The notes below the pieces were generated by a model, which ran no database searches, had not been told where the DNA came from, and was given only the letters and a program-made list of their open reading frames with translations. The translations under genes were made by a program, and so were the position numbers. Source: Methanofollis formosanus (lineage in GTDB: Archaea; Halobacteriota; Methanomicrobia; Methanomicrobiales; Methanofollaceae). Taken from it: a DNA stretch of 64,000 nucleotides. Where the stretch lies: contig NZ_CP037968.1 of the NCBI RefSeq assembly GCF_019633745.1, positions 2,610,789 to 2,674,788 of the forward strand. The letters run 5' to 3'. This document shows positions 16,274 to 24,471 of this stretch, one piece after another (position 1 is the first letter of the stretch; each line of letters opens with the position of its first letter).

Positions 16274-16788
16274 CACGTCACCTGTTGTATACTATATCTG
16301 AATTGGATGGTCGCCAATAATTGTTATTATATATTATTTCGTTATTATTTAGATATAAGATTTTATAAATTGGTATTATTTAATGAAATCATACGTGCCA
16401 AACTAATGTCAGCCAAGAGAAGAATCAATCAGTCTGGAAAACTGTTTGGAGGAGGTAAAACATCAAACGCAAGACGATTTCAAAATAGGCCCCTTTTAAT
16501 CGCTCCTGTGGCGAAAGCACCCCCAGGCATATCTCATGAACATTTTTCATCGCAGATCTTCTGGGTGTGGAGAGATCCTCGATCCCTCTCCTTGTGACAG
16601 GGCGGTAGGGAGGGCACCCCTCAATCGCCATCCCCCCTATCTTCGTGAAGATGGGGGGGAAGGTAGCGTCGAAGATCCTGGCGAGCGTGATGCCGTCTTC
16701 GGTTCTCTCTTTTGCGGGGAGGGTCCGGGAGGGGGGGGCAACCCCTCTCCCGGTCAAGAGCTTATCCCAAAAAAACAACCCTCCTCCC
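16274..16788. repeat. AT-rich leader region plus dispersed repeat
   Basis: 16,285-16,420 is unusually AT-rich for this genome (long runs such as TTGTTATTATATATTATTTC) and probably contains the promoter of the three-gene cassette on the minus strand. At about 16,515-16,570 there is a head-element relative (GCATATCTCATGAACATTTT). At about 16,600-16,765 lies a diverged GC-rich element with CCCCCTATCTTCGTGAAGAT, GGGTCCGGGAGGGGGGGGCA and ACCCCTCTCCCGG. No gene is supported. Confidence 0.55.
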
Positions 16789-18063
16789 TCACGTAAACAT
16801 GAGGAGGAGGATCCCGAGGCCCACGGCCACGGTCACGAAGAGGATGAGCGCACCCATCTTGAGGAACTCCATGAACGAGATGGAGATCCCCTCGCGCTCG
16901 GCGATCCCGATGACCACGACGTTCGCCGAGGCGGCGATGGCCGTCCCGTTCCCGCCCATGCAGGCGCCAAGAGAGAGGGCCCACCAGAGGGGTTCGACCT
17001 CCATCGTCATCCCCATGTCCTGGATGAGGGGGATGAGGGTGGCGGTGAGCGGGATGTTGTCCACGATCGCCGAGGCGATGGCCGAGAACCAGGCGATGAT
17101 GATCATCGCCTCGCCGGTGGTGTGGACGTGGCTGACCACGAACTCCGCCACCTGGGAGATGAGCCCGGTCTCGACGAGGGCACCGACGATGATGAAGAGC
17201 CCGCCGAAGAAGAAGAGGGCGGGCCACTCGATCTTCTCCAGGATCTCTTCGGGGGGCAGGCGGCTCCAGAAGAGGATGATCGCCGCGCCGGTCAGCGCCA
17301 CGATCGCCGGCTCGACCCCGAGACTGCCGTGCACGAAGAAGAGGGCGACGACCAGGAGGATCGTGATCACCGACTTGTTGAAGAGCGAACGGTCCAGGAT
17401 CGCCGCCCTTTCGTCGAGGTCGTCGATGGTCTTTGCGATCGATCTCTGCTCCTCAGGCTCGACCCGCAGCTGCTTGCCGTAGATGAAGTAGAGCATGACC
17501 AGCATGATGATCATGTCGACGACGACGACCGGTCCCATGGTCATGAGAAAGTCGTTGAAGCCGAGGCCGGCGGCCGATCCGATCATGATGTTGGGCGGGT
17601 CGCCGATGAGCGTCGCTGCGCCGCCCACGTTGGATGCGAAGATCTCGGAGAGCAGGAAGGGCACCGGGTTGAGCTTCATCAGTTTCGCGATGTACAGGAG
17701 CATCGGGGTGAGGAGGAGCACCGTCGTGACGTTGTCCAGGAAGGCGCTCGTCACCGCGGTGACGATCGAGAAGAGGATCAGCACCCGCATCGGGCTGCCC
17801 TTCGCGAGTTTGGCGGTCCTGATCGCGATATACTCGAAAAGCCCGCTCCCGCGTGCGGTGTTCACGATGATCATCATCCCCATCAGGAGGAAGATCGTCC
17901 CGAGGTCCAGGTATTCAGGGACCTTTTCCCAGGGGACGACCTGGGAGAAGGTGATCACCGCCGCCCCGGCCATCGCCGCAACGGCCCGGTGGATCCGTTC
18001 GTCGATGATGAGGGCGTAGGTGACGAGAAATACCCCTATTGCAAGGATTTCTGCTTCTATCAT
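16789..18063 (-). CDS. ArsB/NhaD-type ion permease, copy 2
   Basis: This 424-residue paralogue of the permease at 11154-12431 has the same motifs: LDLGTIFLLMGMMIIVNTA, FLDNVTTVLLLTPM, LIGDPPNIMIGSAAG, IVDNIPLTATLIPLIQDMG and LGACMGGNGTAIAASANVV. The two genes remain similar at DNA level over long stretches (for example CAGGAAGGGCACCGGGTTGA is shared exactly). Differences are concentrated in the central loop, where copy 2 has the charged GKQLRVEPEEQRSIAKTIDD and copy 1 has YRKKIAVGEEAMGEIV. It follows a Usp gene by 11 bases. Substrate is not determinable from sequence; Na+/H+ exchange or oxyanion efflux are the main family roles. Confidence 0.85.
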   Translation of the reverse strand: MIEAEILAIGVFLVTYALIIDERIHRAVAAMAGAAVITFSQVVPWEKVPEYLDLGTIFLLMGMMIIVNTARGSGLFEYIAIRTAKLAKGSPMRVLILFSIVTAVTSAFLDNVTTVLLLTPMLLYIAKLMKLNPVPFLLSEIFASNVGGAATLIGDPPNIMIGSAAGLGFNDFLMTMGPVVVVDMIIMLVMLYFIYGKQLRVEPEEQRSIAKTIDDLDERAAILDRSLFNKSVITILLVVALFFVHGSLGVEPAIVALTGAAIILFWSRLPPEEILEKIEWPALFFFGGLFIIVGALVETGLISQVAEFVVSHVHTTGEAMIIIAWFSAIASAIVDNIPLTATLIPLIQDMGMTMEVEPLWWALSLGACMGGNGTAIAASANVVVIGIAEREGISISFMEFLKMGALILFVTVAVGLGILLLMFT

Positions 18064-18074
18064 GGCTGATATCT

Positions 18075-18620
18075 CTAGTAGACAATGATCGGGATGTCAG
18101 CGGTCTGGGCGAGTTTGAGGGTGACCGAACTCAGGGGCGAGATCTCGGTCGTCGAGGCCCCGTACTGCTTCGAGACCACGATCATGTCGTGCTCTCCGGC
18201 GAGTTCGAGGATGTTCTCATATTTCTTTCCTGAGAAGAGCCTGCTCTTCACCGAGAGCCCGGCGGCTTCAAGTTCCGATACCGCCCGTTTGAGGAGCTCT
18301 TCTCCGAAGGCTTCGCGTTTCTGTTTAAAGTCCTGGATCACCGCCTCGTCGAGGCTGTCTTCGACGATCCTGATTACCTCCATGTCGATGATGTACACCA
18401 GCGAGACTGTCGCCCCCTCGTAGGTCGAGAGGGTCTCGTACAGGACCGGCGGGATCTCCTTCACGAAGTAGTCGAGCGGCATGAGGATGGAGGCGACCTC
18501 CGGTATCCTGGCCTCTTCTTCGGTGAGAAGGAACTCGCGGTACTCCCTGACGACGGTGTCGTACCGCTTCCCGGCCACGTCCTTGAACTTTCTCTGAATC
18601 AATGAAGTAAAATACCCCAT
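18075..18620 (-). CDS. Universal stress protein family, ATP-motif-lacking, with N-terminal extension
   Basis: The 181-residue product starts at ATG 18620 (MGYFTSLIQRKFKDVAGKRY). The first ~45 residues are a charged helical extension; the Usp fold follows (ASILMPLDYFVKEIPPVLYE, ATVSLVYIIDMEVIRIVEDS, GEHDMIVVSKQYG, TADIPIIVY). The family G-xx-G-x(9)-G-S/T ATP-binding loop is replaced by KQYGASTTEISPLSSVTLKL, so nucleotide binding is doubtful. It lies 11 bases upstream of permease copy 2 and probably is its regulatory partner. A TTAAAG-type TATA lies about 30 bases upstream (near 18,651). The much longer open frame extending to 19181 is a shadow of the archaemetzincin gene. Confidence 0.8.
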   Translation of the reverse strand: MGYFTSLIQRKFKDVAGKRYDTVVREYREFLLTEEEARIPEVASILMPLDYFVKEIPPVLYETLSTYEGATVSLVYIIDMEVIRIVEDSLDEAVIQDFKQKREAFGEELLKRAVSELEAAGLSVKSRLFSGKKYENILELAGEHDMIVVSKQYGASTTEISPLSSVTLKLAQTADIPIIVY

Positions 18621-18652
18621 TGTGATCCCGTGATAGTATGATAGGCGGGCCT

Positions 18653-19198
18653 TTAACACTTCTCCCCTGAGGGGCCGTCCCGGAGGCGGGCGCGGCAGGC
18701 CGGACAGAGGCGCATCCGTTTCCGGTCCAGGTCGTCGAGGGTCTCGGGCTTGAACATCACGCATTCGGGGTCGGCGCAGTGCTCCAGGCCGAGGAGGTGG
18801 CCGATCTCGTGCGCCCCTTCTTTCGCCACCCGGTCGGCGAGGTCGTCGAAGGCGGAGGGCCGGCCGTAATAGGCGTTGTCCAGGCGGGCGAGGGAGACGA
18901 CGGCGCACCCGGTGGAGGGGCGGGCCAGGCCGAAGACGAAGTCGCACCCGTCGATGAAGAGGTCGTGGGTGACGACGAGGAGGGCGGGGTCGCGGGAGTC
19001 GGCCCGGCGTTTCATGAAGAGGACGCGTTCGAGGACGGCGCGGGCGTCGTACTGGTTGCGTTCCGGGTGATAGCCGTTGATCAACCCTTCCGCGTCGGCG
19101 TGGCCGGGCGAGGTGCCGAGGACCAGGTCGATCCGCCGCCCCACCGGCATCTGCAGACCGGTCGGGACCTGATGGTCCCAAATAATCGTGACGCCCAT
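18653..19198 (-). CDS. amzA: Archaemetzincin (zinc metalloprotease)
   Basis: This 181-residue protein has the metzincin zinc site HEIGHLLGLEH (HExxHxxGxxH) followed by the family-specific Cys cluster: CADPECVMF, then LCPACRARL near the C-terminus, matching the CX4CMX17CXXC second zinc site. N-terminal residues GVTIIWDHQVPTGLQMPVGR match the archaeal family start. ATG 19198 is chosen because the frame beyond it runs into the divergent gene and a TATA-like TTTATA lies 30 bases upstream, predicting a leaderless transcript. The natural substrate of archaemetzincins is not known. Only 15 bases separate it from the divergent UPF0146 start. Confidence 0.92.
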   Translation of the reverse strand: MGVTIIWDHQVPTGLQMPVGRRIDLVLGTSPGHADAEGLINGYHPERNQYDARAVLERVLFMKRRADSRDPALLVVTHDLFIDGCDFVFGLARPSTGCAVVSLARLDNAYYGRPSAFDDLADRVAKEGAHEIGHLLGLEHCADPECVMFKPETLDDLDRKRMRLCPACRARLRDGPSGEKC

Positions 19199-19233
19199 GA
19201 TAGGTAGATATTCGTGGCGTCCGAGTATAAACG
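19179..19233. promoter_or_regulatory. Interleaved divergent promoters of amzA and UPF0146
   Basis: The two start codons (19198 minus, 19214 plus) are 15 bases apart. CAAATAATC at 19179-19187, inside amzA, lies about 31 bases before the plus-strand GTG. CGTTTATAC (minus strand, 19225-19233), inside the UPF0146 gene, lies about 30 bases before the amzA ATG. Each promoter would therefore be embedded in the other gene and both transcripts would be leaderless. Confidence 0.5.
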
Positions 19234-19627
19234 TATTGAAGGCTGTATCGCAGCGTATATTGCCAGCCGGTATACCGACATCGTCGAGATCGGTATCGGG
19301 AGAAATCCTGACGTCGCTGTCCGGTGCCGCGAGGCCGGGCTGCGGGTGCGGGCGACCGACATCAGAGAACCCCCCGTGGTGGCGGGGGTGGCGACGAGGC
19401 GAGACGACGTCTTCACCCCCGCCCTCCCCTGGTACGCGGGCGCCGACCTCGTCTATGCGGTGCGGCCCGGGGTCGAGATGGTCCCGGCGCTCATCGCCCT
19501 TGCCCGGCGGTTGGGGTGCGACCTCCTGGTCTATCACCTGGGCGACGAGGTCTATCTGGACGGCGGGGAGCGGATCGAGTGCGGGGTTCGGCTGCATAGG
19601 TATTCTCGCGCCCCGAAGCGATCGTGA
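19214..19627 (+). CDS. UPF0146 family protein
   Basis: This 137-residue protein matches the archaeal UPF0146 family, a shortened Rossmann-like fold related to SAM-dependent methyltransferases. Visible motifs are DIVEIGIGRNPDVAVRCREA, VRATDIREP, VFTPALPWYAGADLVYAVRP (quoted in part) and LVYHLGDEVY near the end. The GTG start at 19214 is fixed by the short divergent spacing. The D-I-R-E motif after the first strand is where methyltransferases bind the SAM ribose, but catalysis has not been shown for the family. A tandem repeat array begins directly after the stop. Confidence 0.85.
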   Translation: MASEYKRIEGCIAAYIASRYTDIVEIGIGRNPDVAVRCREAGLRVRATDIREPPVVAGVATRRDDVFTPALPWYAGADLVYAVRPGVEMVPALIALARRLGCDLLVYHLGDEVYLDGGERIECGVRLHRYSRAPKRS

Positions 19628-19639
19628 CGAAGTAAGGCG

Positions 19640-20700
19640 GAGGGGGAGATCGTGACGGGGCCGTCCCCGCCCTATCCTCTCGCGAGATTGCGGAAAAGAT
19701 CCGATGATGAGGGGACGGCCCGTTCTGATCATGACGCTGTCCTGTCGTCATGACCCCGAAGATTGAACCCGGATGGGAGAGGGCGATCTTTTTTCAGCGG
19801 GACTACGCGCCCTGTGCCGTCCCCCGTCCTATCTTCTCGCGAGAGGGCAGGACAGATTCGATGATGAGGGGACGGCATGTTCTGATCAGCACGCTGTCCT
19901 GGTGCCATGACCCCGAAGATAGAACCTGGACGGGAGAGTGCCGATCTACTCTCAGCGGGATCATGCGTTTCGTGCCGTCCCCCGTCCTATCCTTTCGCGA
20001 GAGGGCAGGACAGATCGTGCGAGGTGGGACGGCACGTTTGGATCATCACGCCGTCCCACTTTCATGACCCCGGAGATTGGAGCGGGACAGAAGGGCGCCG
20101 ATCTTTTTTCAGCAGGACCACCGCACCTCCGCGTGCCGTCCCCCGCCCTCTCCTCTCGCGAGACGGCAGAACAAATCGTGCGAGGTGGGACGGCATGTCC
20201 TGATCGTTACACTGTCCTGTCGTCATGACCCCGAGGATAGAACCCAGACGGGAGAGGGGCGATCTTTTTTCAGCGGGACTACGGCAGCCCCGTGCCGCCC
20301 CCGCCCTATCTTCTCGCGAGATGGCAGAAGGGATCGAGTGATGGGGGGCGGCATGTCCTGATCGTTACGCTGTCCTGTCGTCATGACCCCGAAGATTGAA
20401 CCCGGACGGGAGAGGGCGGTCATTCATTCAGCGGGATCATCCTGCCCCTTGCCGCCCCCCGCCCTATCTTCTCGCGAGATTGCGGAAAAGATCCGATGAT
20501 GCGGGGACGGCACATCGATCACCACACCCGCCCTGTCGTCATGACCCCGAAGATTGAACCCGGACGGGAGAGGGCGATCATTCGTTCAGCGGGATCACCC
20601 TGCCCCGTGCCGTCCCCCATCCTCTCTTCTCGCGAGATTGCGGGAAAGATCCGATGATGGGGGGGCGGCATATTCTGATCATCACACCTTCCCCCGATCA
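19640..20700 (+). repeat. Tandem array 1: about seven copies of a ~157-bp unit
   Basis: The unit recurs with CATGACCCCGAAGATTGAAC-type anchors at about 19749, 19906, 20063, 20224, 20382 and 20540 (spacings 157, 157, 161, 158, 158). Each unit has the order CATGACCCCGAAGATTGAAC, CGGGAGAGGGCGATC, TTCAGCGGGATCA, GCCGTCCCCCGTCCTATCTT, the 10-bp palindrome TCTCGCGAGA, a GCGGAAAAGATCCGATGATG-like part, GGGGACGGCA, then TGATCATCACGCTGTCCTGT. GCCGTCCCC and GGGGACGGC form inverted ends of a potential stem-loop. No open frame is conserved from copy to copy. A second array in the opposite orientation is at 33.5-34.6 kb. Confidence 0.9.
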
Positions 20701-20769
20701 CCAACAACAAAGACCGGGACGACACCCGAAACAATCCGGAAAAAAGAGGCGAGGCACCGACCCCGCGCC

Positions 20770-22182
20770 TTAGAAGGCGTCGAAGAGGGTGGCCTGGTTC
20801 ACCTTCGGCTGCGCCTTCTCGGGCTTTTCGGGCTCGGGCTCGGGTGCCGGTGCCGGTGCGGGTGGGTCGTCGCGGGACGTTTTCTCTTTTTTCTTCCGCT
20901 CCTTCTCCCGCTCTTTCTCCTTCTCCTTCTCTCTCTTCTTCCGCTCCCGCTCGATGGCCTTGAGCTCCTTCGCCACCTCCTTCGACCGGGCCTTGTCATG
21001 GAGGAAGAAGTCGAGTTCGTCGGCGTCGAGGGCGAGCGCCTCGGCATACGCGAGGGGATCTTCGTCGACGAGGAGGGTGACGAGCGGGAGATACTCCTCC
21101 CTGATGGTGTGCTGCGGGAGGGAAAGGGCGTGCGAGAGTTTCTGCATCACCGTGGCCCGGATTGCCTTCTGTTTCCGGGCGCTGCCCATCCGCCGCCACC
21201 GGGCCGGGGGCATCAGCCGCCCGTGGGCCCCTGTGCCGCCCGCAGCCGCCTTGACGCCGAGGAGCATGGTGGCGGTGGCGTATTTCCAGAGCGCATAGTA
21301 CTGCCGCCGCCTAGTGAGCCCGAGCCAGACGTCGGCCCGTGCGAGGGGGACGTACGCCCGCATCTCGGCCTCGGGACGCTGGAGGGTGGCGAGGTTGCCC
21401 TCGAGCCACTGGAGCACGGCCTCAGGGTCGTCGTCCACCGCCATCTTGAGGTCCATCAACTCCTTGTCCGACTTTCTCCCCGCGTAGGTGGAGGCGACCA
21501 GGTCGAAGATCGTCGCCCGCTGATCCTTCTGGGCGGCGTGCACATCCGCCGCCTCGACCTTCTCCCTCCCCAGGGAGGAGGCGTAGAGCATGTTGACCGC
21601 CGCCCTGACGTCGCCGCCGGCCGCCCCCGCGATCGCCTCGAGGGCCTCCTGTGAGCAGACGATCCGCTCGCACCGGCAGATCTCCCTGAGCCGCGGCACG
21701 ACGGACCGGGCCTGGATGGCCCTGAACTGGACCGGTTCCCCGATGGCCCGCAGTTCCTTCGGGAGGCCGTACAGGTCGTTGGCGATGAGGAGGATCGGCT
21801 GGCAGGAATGCCTGACGATCTCGATGATCGCGCGGGCCCCGCCGCGGTCCGCGGTCCCGTGGAGGTTGTCGGCCTCGTCGAGGAGGATCAGCTTCCGCTC
21901 GGCTCCGAGGAGGCTTGCCGTGGCGCTCGAAGTGCCGGCCACCCGTTCCAGCACGGCCTTCGTCCGCTGGTCGCTCGCGTTCAGTTCGACGACCTCCCAG
22001 CGCATGTCGCGTGCCAGGGCGTGGGCGCTCGAGGTCTTGCCCACGCCGGGCTTCCCGTACAGGATCAGGGGCGGACTCTCCCGCGTCCACGACCTGGCCC
22101 ATTCGTAGATCTGGCGCACGGCTGGCCCGTTCCCGACGAGGTCCTGGAGGCTCTGCGGGCGGTACTTCTCGGTCCAGTCCAT
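20770..22182 (-). CDS. rfcL: Replication factor C, large subunit
   Basis: This 470-residue clamp-loader subunit loads PCNA during DNA replication together with RfcS. ATG 22182 gives the family start [21 protein letters not shown] 22194 would add four residues. The AAA+ domain shows Walker [16 protein letters not shown], Walker [13 protein letters not shown] and the arginine-finger region [18 protein letters not shown]. Domain III and the collar are helical. The C-terminal ~70 residues are extremely Lys/Glu-rich ([14 protein letters not shown]), then Pro-rich, and end with QATLFDAF, a PCNA-interacting (PIP-box-like) motif as in other archaeal RfcL proteins. The 3' end abuts repeat array 1. Confidence 0.94.
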   Translation of the reverse strand: MDWTEKYRPQSLQDLVGNGPAVRQIYEWARSWTRESPPLILYGKPGVGKTSSAHALARDMRWEVVELNASDQRTKAVLERVAGTSSATASLLGAERKLILLDEADNLHGTADRGGARAIIEIVRHSCQPILLIANDLYGLPKELRAIGEPVQFRAIQARSVVPRLREICRCERIVCSQEALEAIAGAAGGDVRAAVNMLYASSLGREKVEAADVHAAQKDQRATIFDLVASTYAGRKSDKELMDLKMAVDDDPEAVLQWLEGNLATLQRPEAEMRAYVPLARADVWLGLTRRRQYYALWKYATATMLLGVKAAAGGTGAHGRLMPPARWRRMGSARKQKAIRATVMQKLSHALSLPQHTIREEYLPLVTLLVDEDPLAYAEALALDADELDFFLHDKARSKEVAKELKAIERERKKREKEKEKEREKERKKKEKTSRDDPPAPAPAPEPEPEKPEKAQPKVNQATLFDAF

Positions 22183-22325
22183 ATGCAGGATCATAGGGGC
22201 GGGGATCTCAAATATGCAGTGGTATGGCCCGCGGCTCTGCCTGCCTGAGGCTCCGGTGCGCAATCAAATACATTATCTTTGATGAAAAAGAGTACCATAC
22301 AAGCTTACAGGATGTTGGTGTTATC

Positions 22326-23333
22326 GTGGTAGACAACTGTTCCCCCGATTCGGTTGCCAGATCGGTCCGGGAATACGAGGGGGTTACGAGGAAGCGCGGG
22401 ATCGGTGAGTTGATTGAGTGTCTCAGGATCACCGATCAGCCCGATGTCGTGGCGTCCTTCGGAGAAGACGCCGCTGTGATCCGGCAGGACGATCTGGCCC
22501 TCCTCCTGGCAGCAGACGGGATCTGGAGCAAACTGATGGAAGCCGACCCCTTCTGGGCCGGGTATTGCGCGGTGCTGGTGAATGTGCACGACATCGCCGC
22601 CATGGGCGGACGGCCCCTGGCGATGGTCGACGTCCTCTCCTTCACCAGCGGTGACCTCCGCAACGAGGTGACGAGGGGGATGCAGGCGGCGTCCGAACAG
22701 TTCGGCGTCCCGATCGTGGGCGGCCACCTCCACCCGGACACCCCGTACTCGGTCATCGACCTGGCGATCATGGGCTCGATGCCGATCGACGACGTCCTCT
22801 ACTCGAGCACCGCCGAGGCCGGCGACCGCGTCGTCGCGGCGATCGATCTCGACGGCCGGGTGCACCCCTCCTGCCTGATGAACTGGGACTCGGTGACGAT
22901 GAAGTCGGCCGGCGAGGTGCGCCGGCAGATCGGGGTGATGCAGGAACTCGCGAGCCGCCACCTGGTGACGGCGGCCAAGGACATCTCCAACCCTGGGGTC
23001 ATCGGCACGCTGGGCATGCTCCTCGAGACCTCCAAGAAGGGGGCCGAGGTCGAACTCGACGCCATCCCGCGCCCCGACCTCCAGGCCAACGGCCTCACCT
23101 TCGAGCACTGGGTGCGGATGTACCCGGGCATGGGCTTCATCATGACCTGTCATGACGAGCACACCGAGGAGGTCTGCCGGCTCTTCGAGGAGACCGGGAT
23201 GACGGCGCGGCCGATCGGGTGGGTGAACGACTCGCGCTCGCTCTCGGTCTCGTACGAAGGAGTCAACACCTCGGTCTTCGACCTGGAGACCGAGGGGATT
23301 ATGCGGATCATCAACACCACAGACCTGGTATGA
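22326..23333 (+). CDS. Methanogenesis marker protein 2 (AIR synthase/PurM-related)
   Basis: The 335-residue product from GTG 22326 (GGTG six bases upstream) begins VDNCSPDSVARSVREYEGVT, matching the family start; an ATG at 22224 would add an unrelated leader. It is a PurM-like ATP-grasp-type dimer fold: FGEDAAVIRQDDLALLLAADG, NVHDIAAMGGRPLAMVDVLS (partly quoted) and AKDISNPGVIGTLGMLLE are the glycine/Asp-rich nucleotide-binding motifs of AIR synthases. The protein belongs to the set found in essentially all methanogens (marker 2), with unproven reaction; an ATP-dependent step in maturation of methanogenesis enzymes is suspected. The stop overlaps mtxX (ATGA). Confidence 0.88.
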   Translation: MVDNCSPDSVARSVREYEGVTRKRGIGELIECLRITDQPDVVASFGEDAAVIRQDDLALLLAADGIWSKLMEADPFWAGYCAVLVNVHDIAAMGGRPLAMVDVLSFTSGDLRNEVTRGMQAASEQFGVPIVGGHLHPDTPYSVIDLAIMGSMPIDDVLYSSTAEAGDRVVAAIDLDGRVHPSCLMNWDSVTMKSAGEVRRQIGVMQELASRHLVTAAKDISNPGVIGTLGMLLETSKKGAEVELDAIPRPDLQANGLTFEHWVRMYPGMGFIMTCHDEHTEEVCRLFEETGMTARPIGWVNDSRSLSVSYEGVNTSVFDLETEGIMRIINTTDLV

Positions 23334-24082
23334 GGATCGGGATCGGGGCCGGCGGCGACCCGGAGAAGGTCGCCGCGAGTGTCAGAAGGGTCGCGGACCG
23401 CGTGCAGGCCGTCTGTTACTGCCGGCCGGGCGCGATGGACGGTATGGGGGTCGAGACGCGGGAGAGCGAGCGGCCCTGGGAGACGATGGTCGACGACCTC
23501 CTGGCCGGGCGGATCGCGGGGGCGGTGCGGGGCACCCTGCCGGCGAACGAGACGCTGCGGTGCCTGAAGGAGGGGTGCGGCGTCGACCATCTGGAACGGA
23601 TCGCCCTCCTGGAGACGGCCGACGGCGTGCGGTTCCTCTTCGCCCCGGTCGGGGTGGACGAGGGATGGACGGTCGCCGAAAAACTCGCGTTTGTCGAGAA
23701 GGCGCGGCCGATCGCGCGTGCGTTCGGTCTTTCAGATCGCGTCGCCGTCCTCTCGGGCGGGCGGTACGGCGACGTGGGCCGCCACCCGGCGGTGGACCGT
23801 TCCCTCGCCGACGCCGAACTGGTCGCCCGTCTGGGCGGTGCGGAGCACGGCGAGGTGCTCATCGAGGAGGCGGTGCGGCGCTGTGGGGTGGTCATCGCCC
23901 CGGACGGCATCTCCGGCAACCTGATCTTTCGCACGCTCACCTTCCTCGGGAAGGGGGCGGGACATGGGGCGCCGGTGGTCAATATTGGCGTGGTTTTTGT
24001 GGATTCTTCGCGCGCCTCCCCCGATTATACGAGTGCCCTCCTCCTCGCCGCCTCGATGGCCGGATCAGGGAAAACCGATTAA
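23330..24082 (+). CDS. mtxX: Methanogenesis marker protein 4, MtxX
   Basis: This 250-residue protein matches MtxX, which is related to the phosphate acetyl/butyryl-transferase fold and is conserved in methanogens. The N-terminus is RIGIGAGGDPEKVAASVRRV, with AVRGTLPANETLRCLKE, LAPVGVDEG-like FAPVGVDEGWT, VAVLSGGRYGDVGRH and VIAPDGISGNLIFRTLTFLG following. The start overlaps the marker 2 stop (ATGA), implying co-translation. Its biochemical role is unknown; earlier naming as a methyltransferase subunit is not supported by catalytic motifs here. Confidence 0.87.
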   Translation: MRIGIGAGGDPEKVAASVRRVADRVQAVCYCRPGAMDGMGVETRESERPWETMVDDLLAGRIAGAVRGTLPANETLRCLKEGCGVDHLERIALLETADGVRFLFAPVGVDEGWTVAEKLAFVEKARPIARAFGLSDRVAVLSGGRYGDVGRHPAVDRSLADAELVARLGGAEHGEVLIEEAVRRCGVVIAPDGISGNLIFRTLTFLGKGAGHGAPVVNIGVVFVDSSRASPDYTSALLLAASMAGSGKTD

Positions 24083-24215
24083 ATCCATTATTTTCTCAAA
24101 ATCTCATCATATCTTTTTCAAATTTTTTTGGCGAATCTCCTTCACCCAAACCGGGTGTGAACCCAGATTCCCTCCCTAATGCGATATCGAAAGCCATAAT
24201 GAGCGGTTCAAGTAG

Positions 24216-24228
24216 AAATATTTAAATA
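24216..24228 (+). promoter_or_regulatory. TATA box of the histone gene
   Basis: AAATATTTAAATA, preceded by a purine-rich BRE-like AGTAG, lies about 40-49 bases before the histone ATG. A start of transcription near 24,250 would give a short leader carrying GAGGTAATTG. Confidence 0.65.
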
Positions 24229-24264
24229 CTCTTCGAGAAACTGATATTCTAGAGGTAATTGGAC

Positions 24265-24471
24265 ATGGCAGACTTACCAATTGCAGCGGTTGTTAGAATC
24301 GCCAAGAAGAACGGTGCAGAGAGAGTCGGCAGCGATGCAGCAGCGGCCCTTGTCGCAAAGGCCGAGGCTTACATCGCCGGCCTGACCAAGGAGGCCAACC
24401 GCCTTGCTCAGCACGCTGGTCGCAAGACGATCAAGGAAGAGGACGTTGAACTCGCGGCAAAGTCCGCCTGA
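24265..24471 (+). CDS. Archaeal histone (HMf-like)
   Basis: This 68-residue histone-fold protein starts MADLPIAAVVRIAKKNGAER. ATG 24265 is preferred over an ATG two codons earlier because GAGGTAATTGG sits at normal spacing. The three histone helices are visible: ADLPIAAVVRIAKKNG, the long helix with DAAAALVAKAEAYIAGL, and TIKEEDVELAAKSA. Key residues for DNA contact and dimerisation are present (RVGSDA, RKTIKEEDV). It is monocistronic with its own strong TATA box and a pyrimidine-rich tail after the stop. Confidence 0.95.
   Translation: MADLPIAAVVRIAKKNGAERVGSDAAAALVAKAEAYIAGLTKEANRLAQHAGRKTIKEEDVELAAKSA

Noticed and set aside
16307-16597. 96-aa protein in the AT-rich leader
   Set aside because: The N-terminal part is the translation of promoter-like AT-rich DNA and the rest is a repeat; it looks fortuitous.
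19640-20700. CRISPR array
   Set aside because: The repeats are ~157-bp units in direct succession with no alternation of short repeat and unique spacer, and no cas genes are near.
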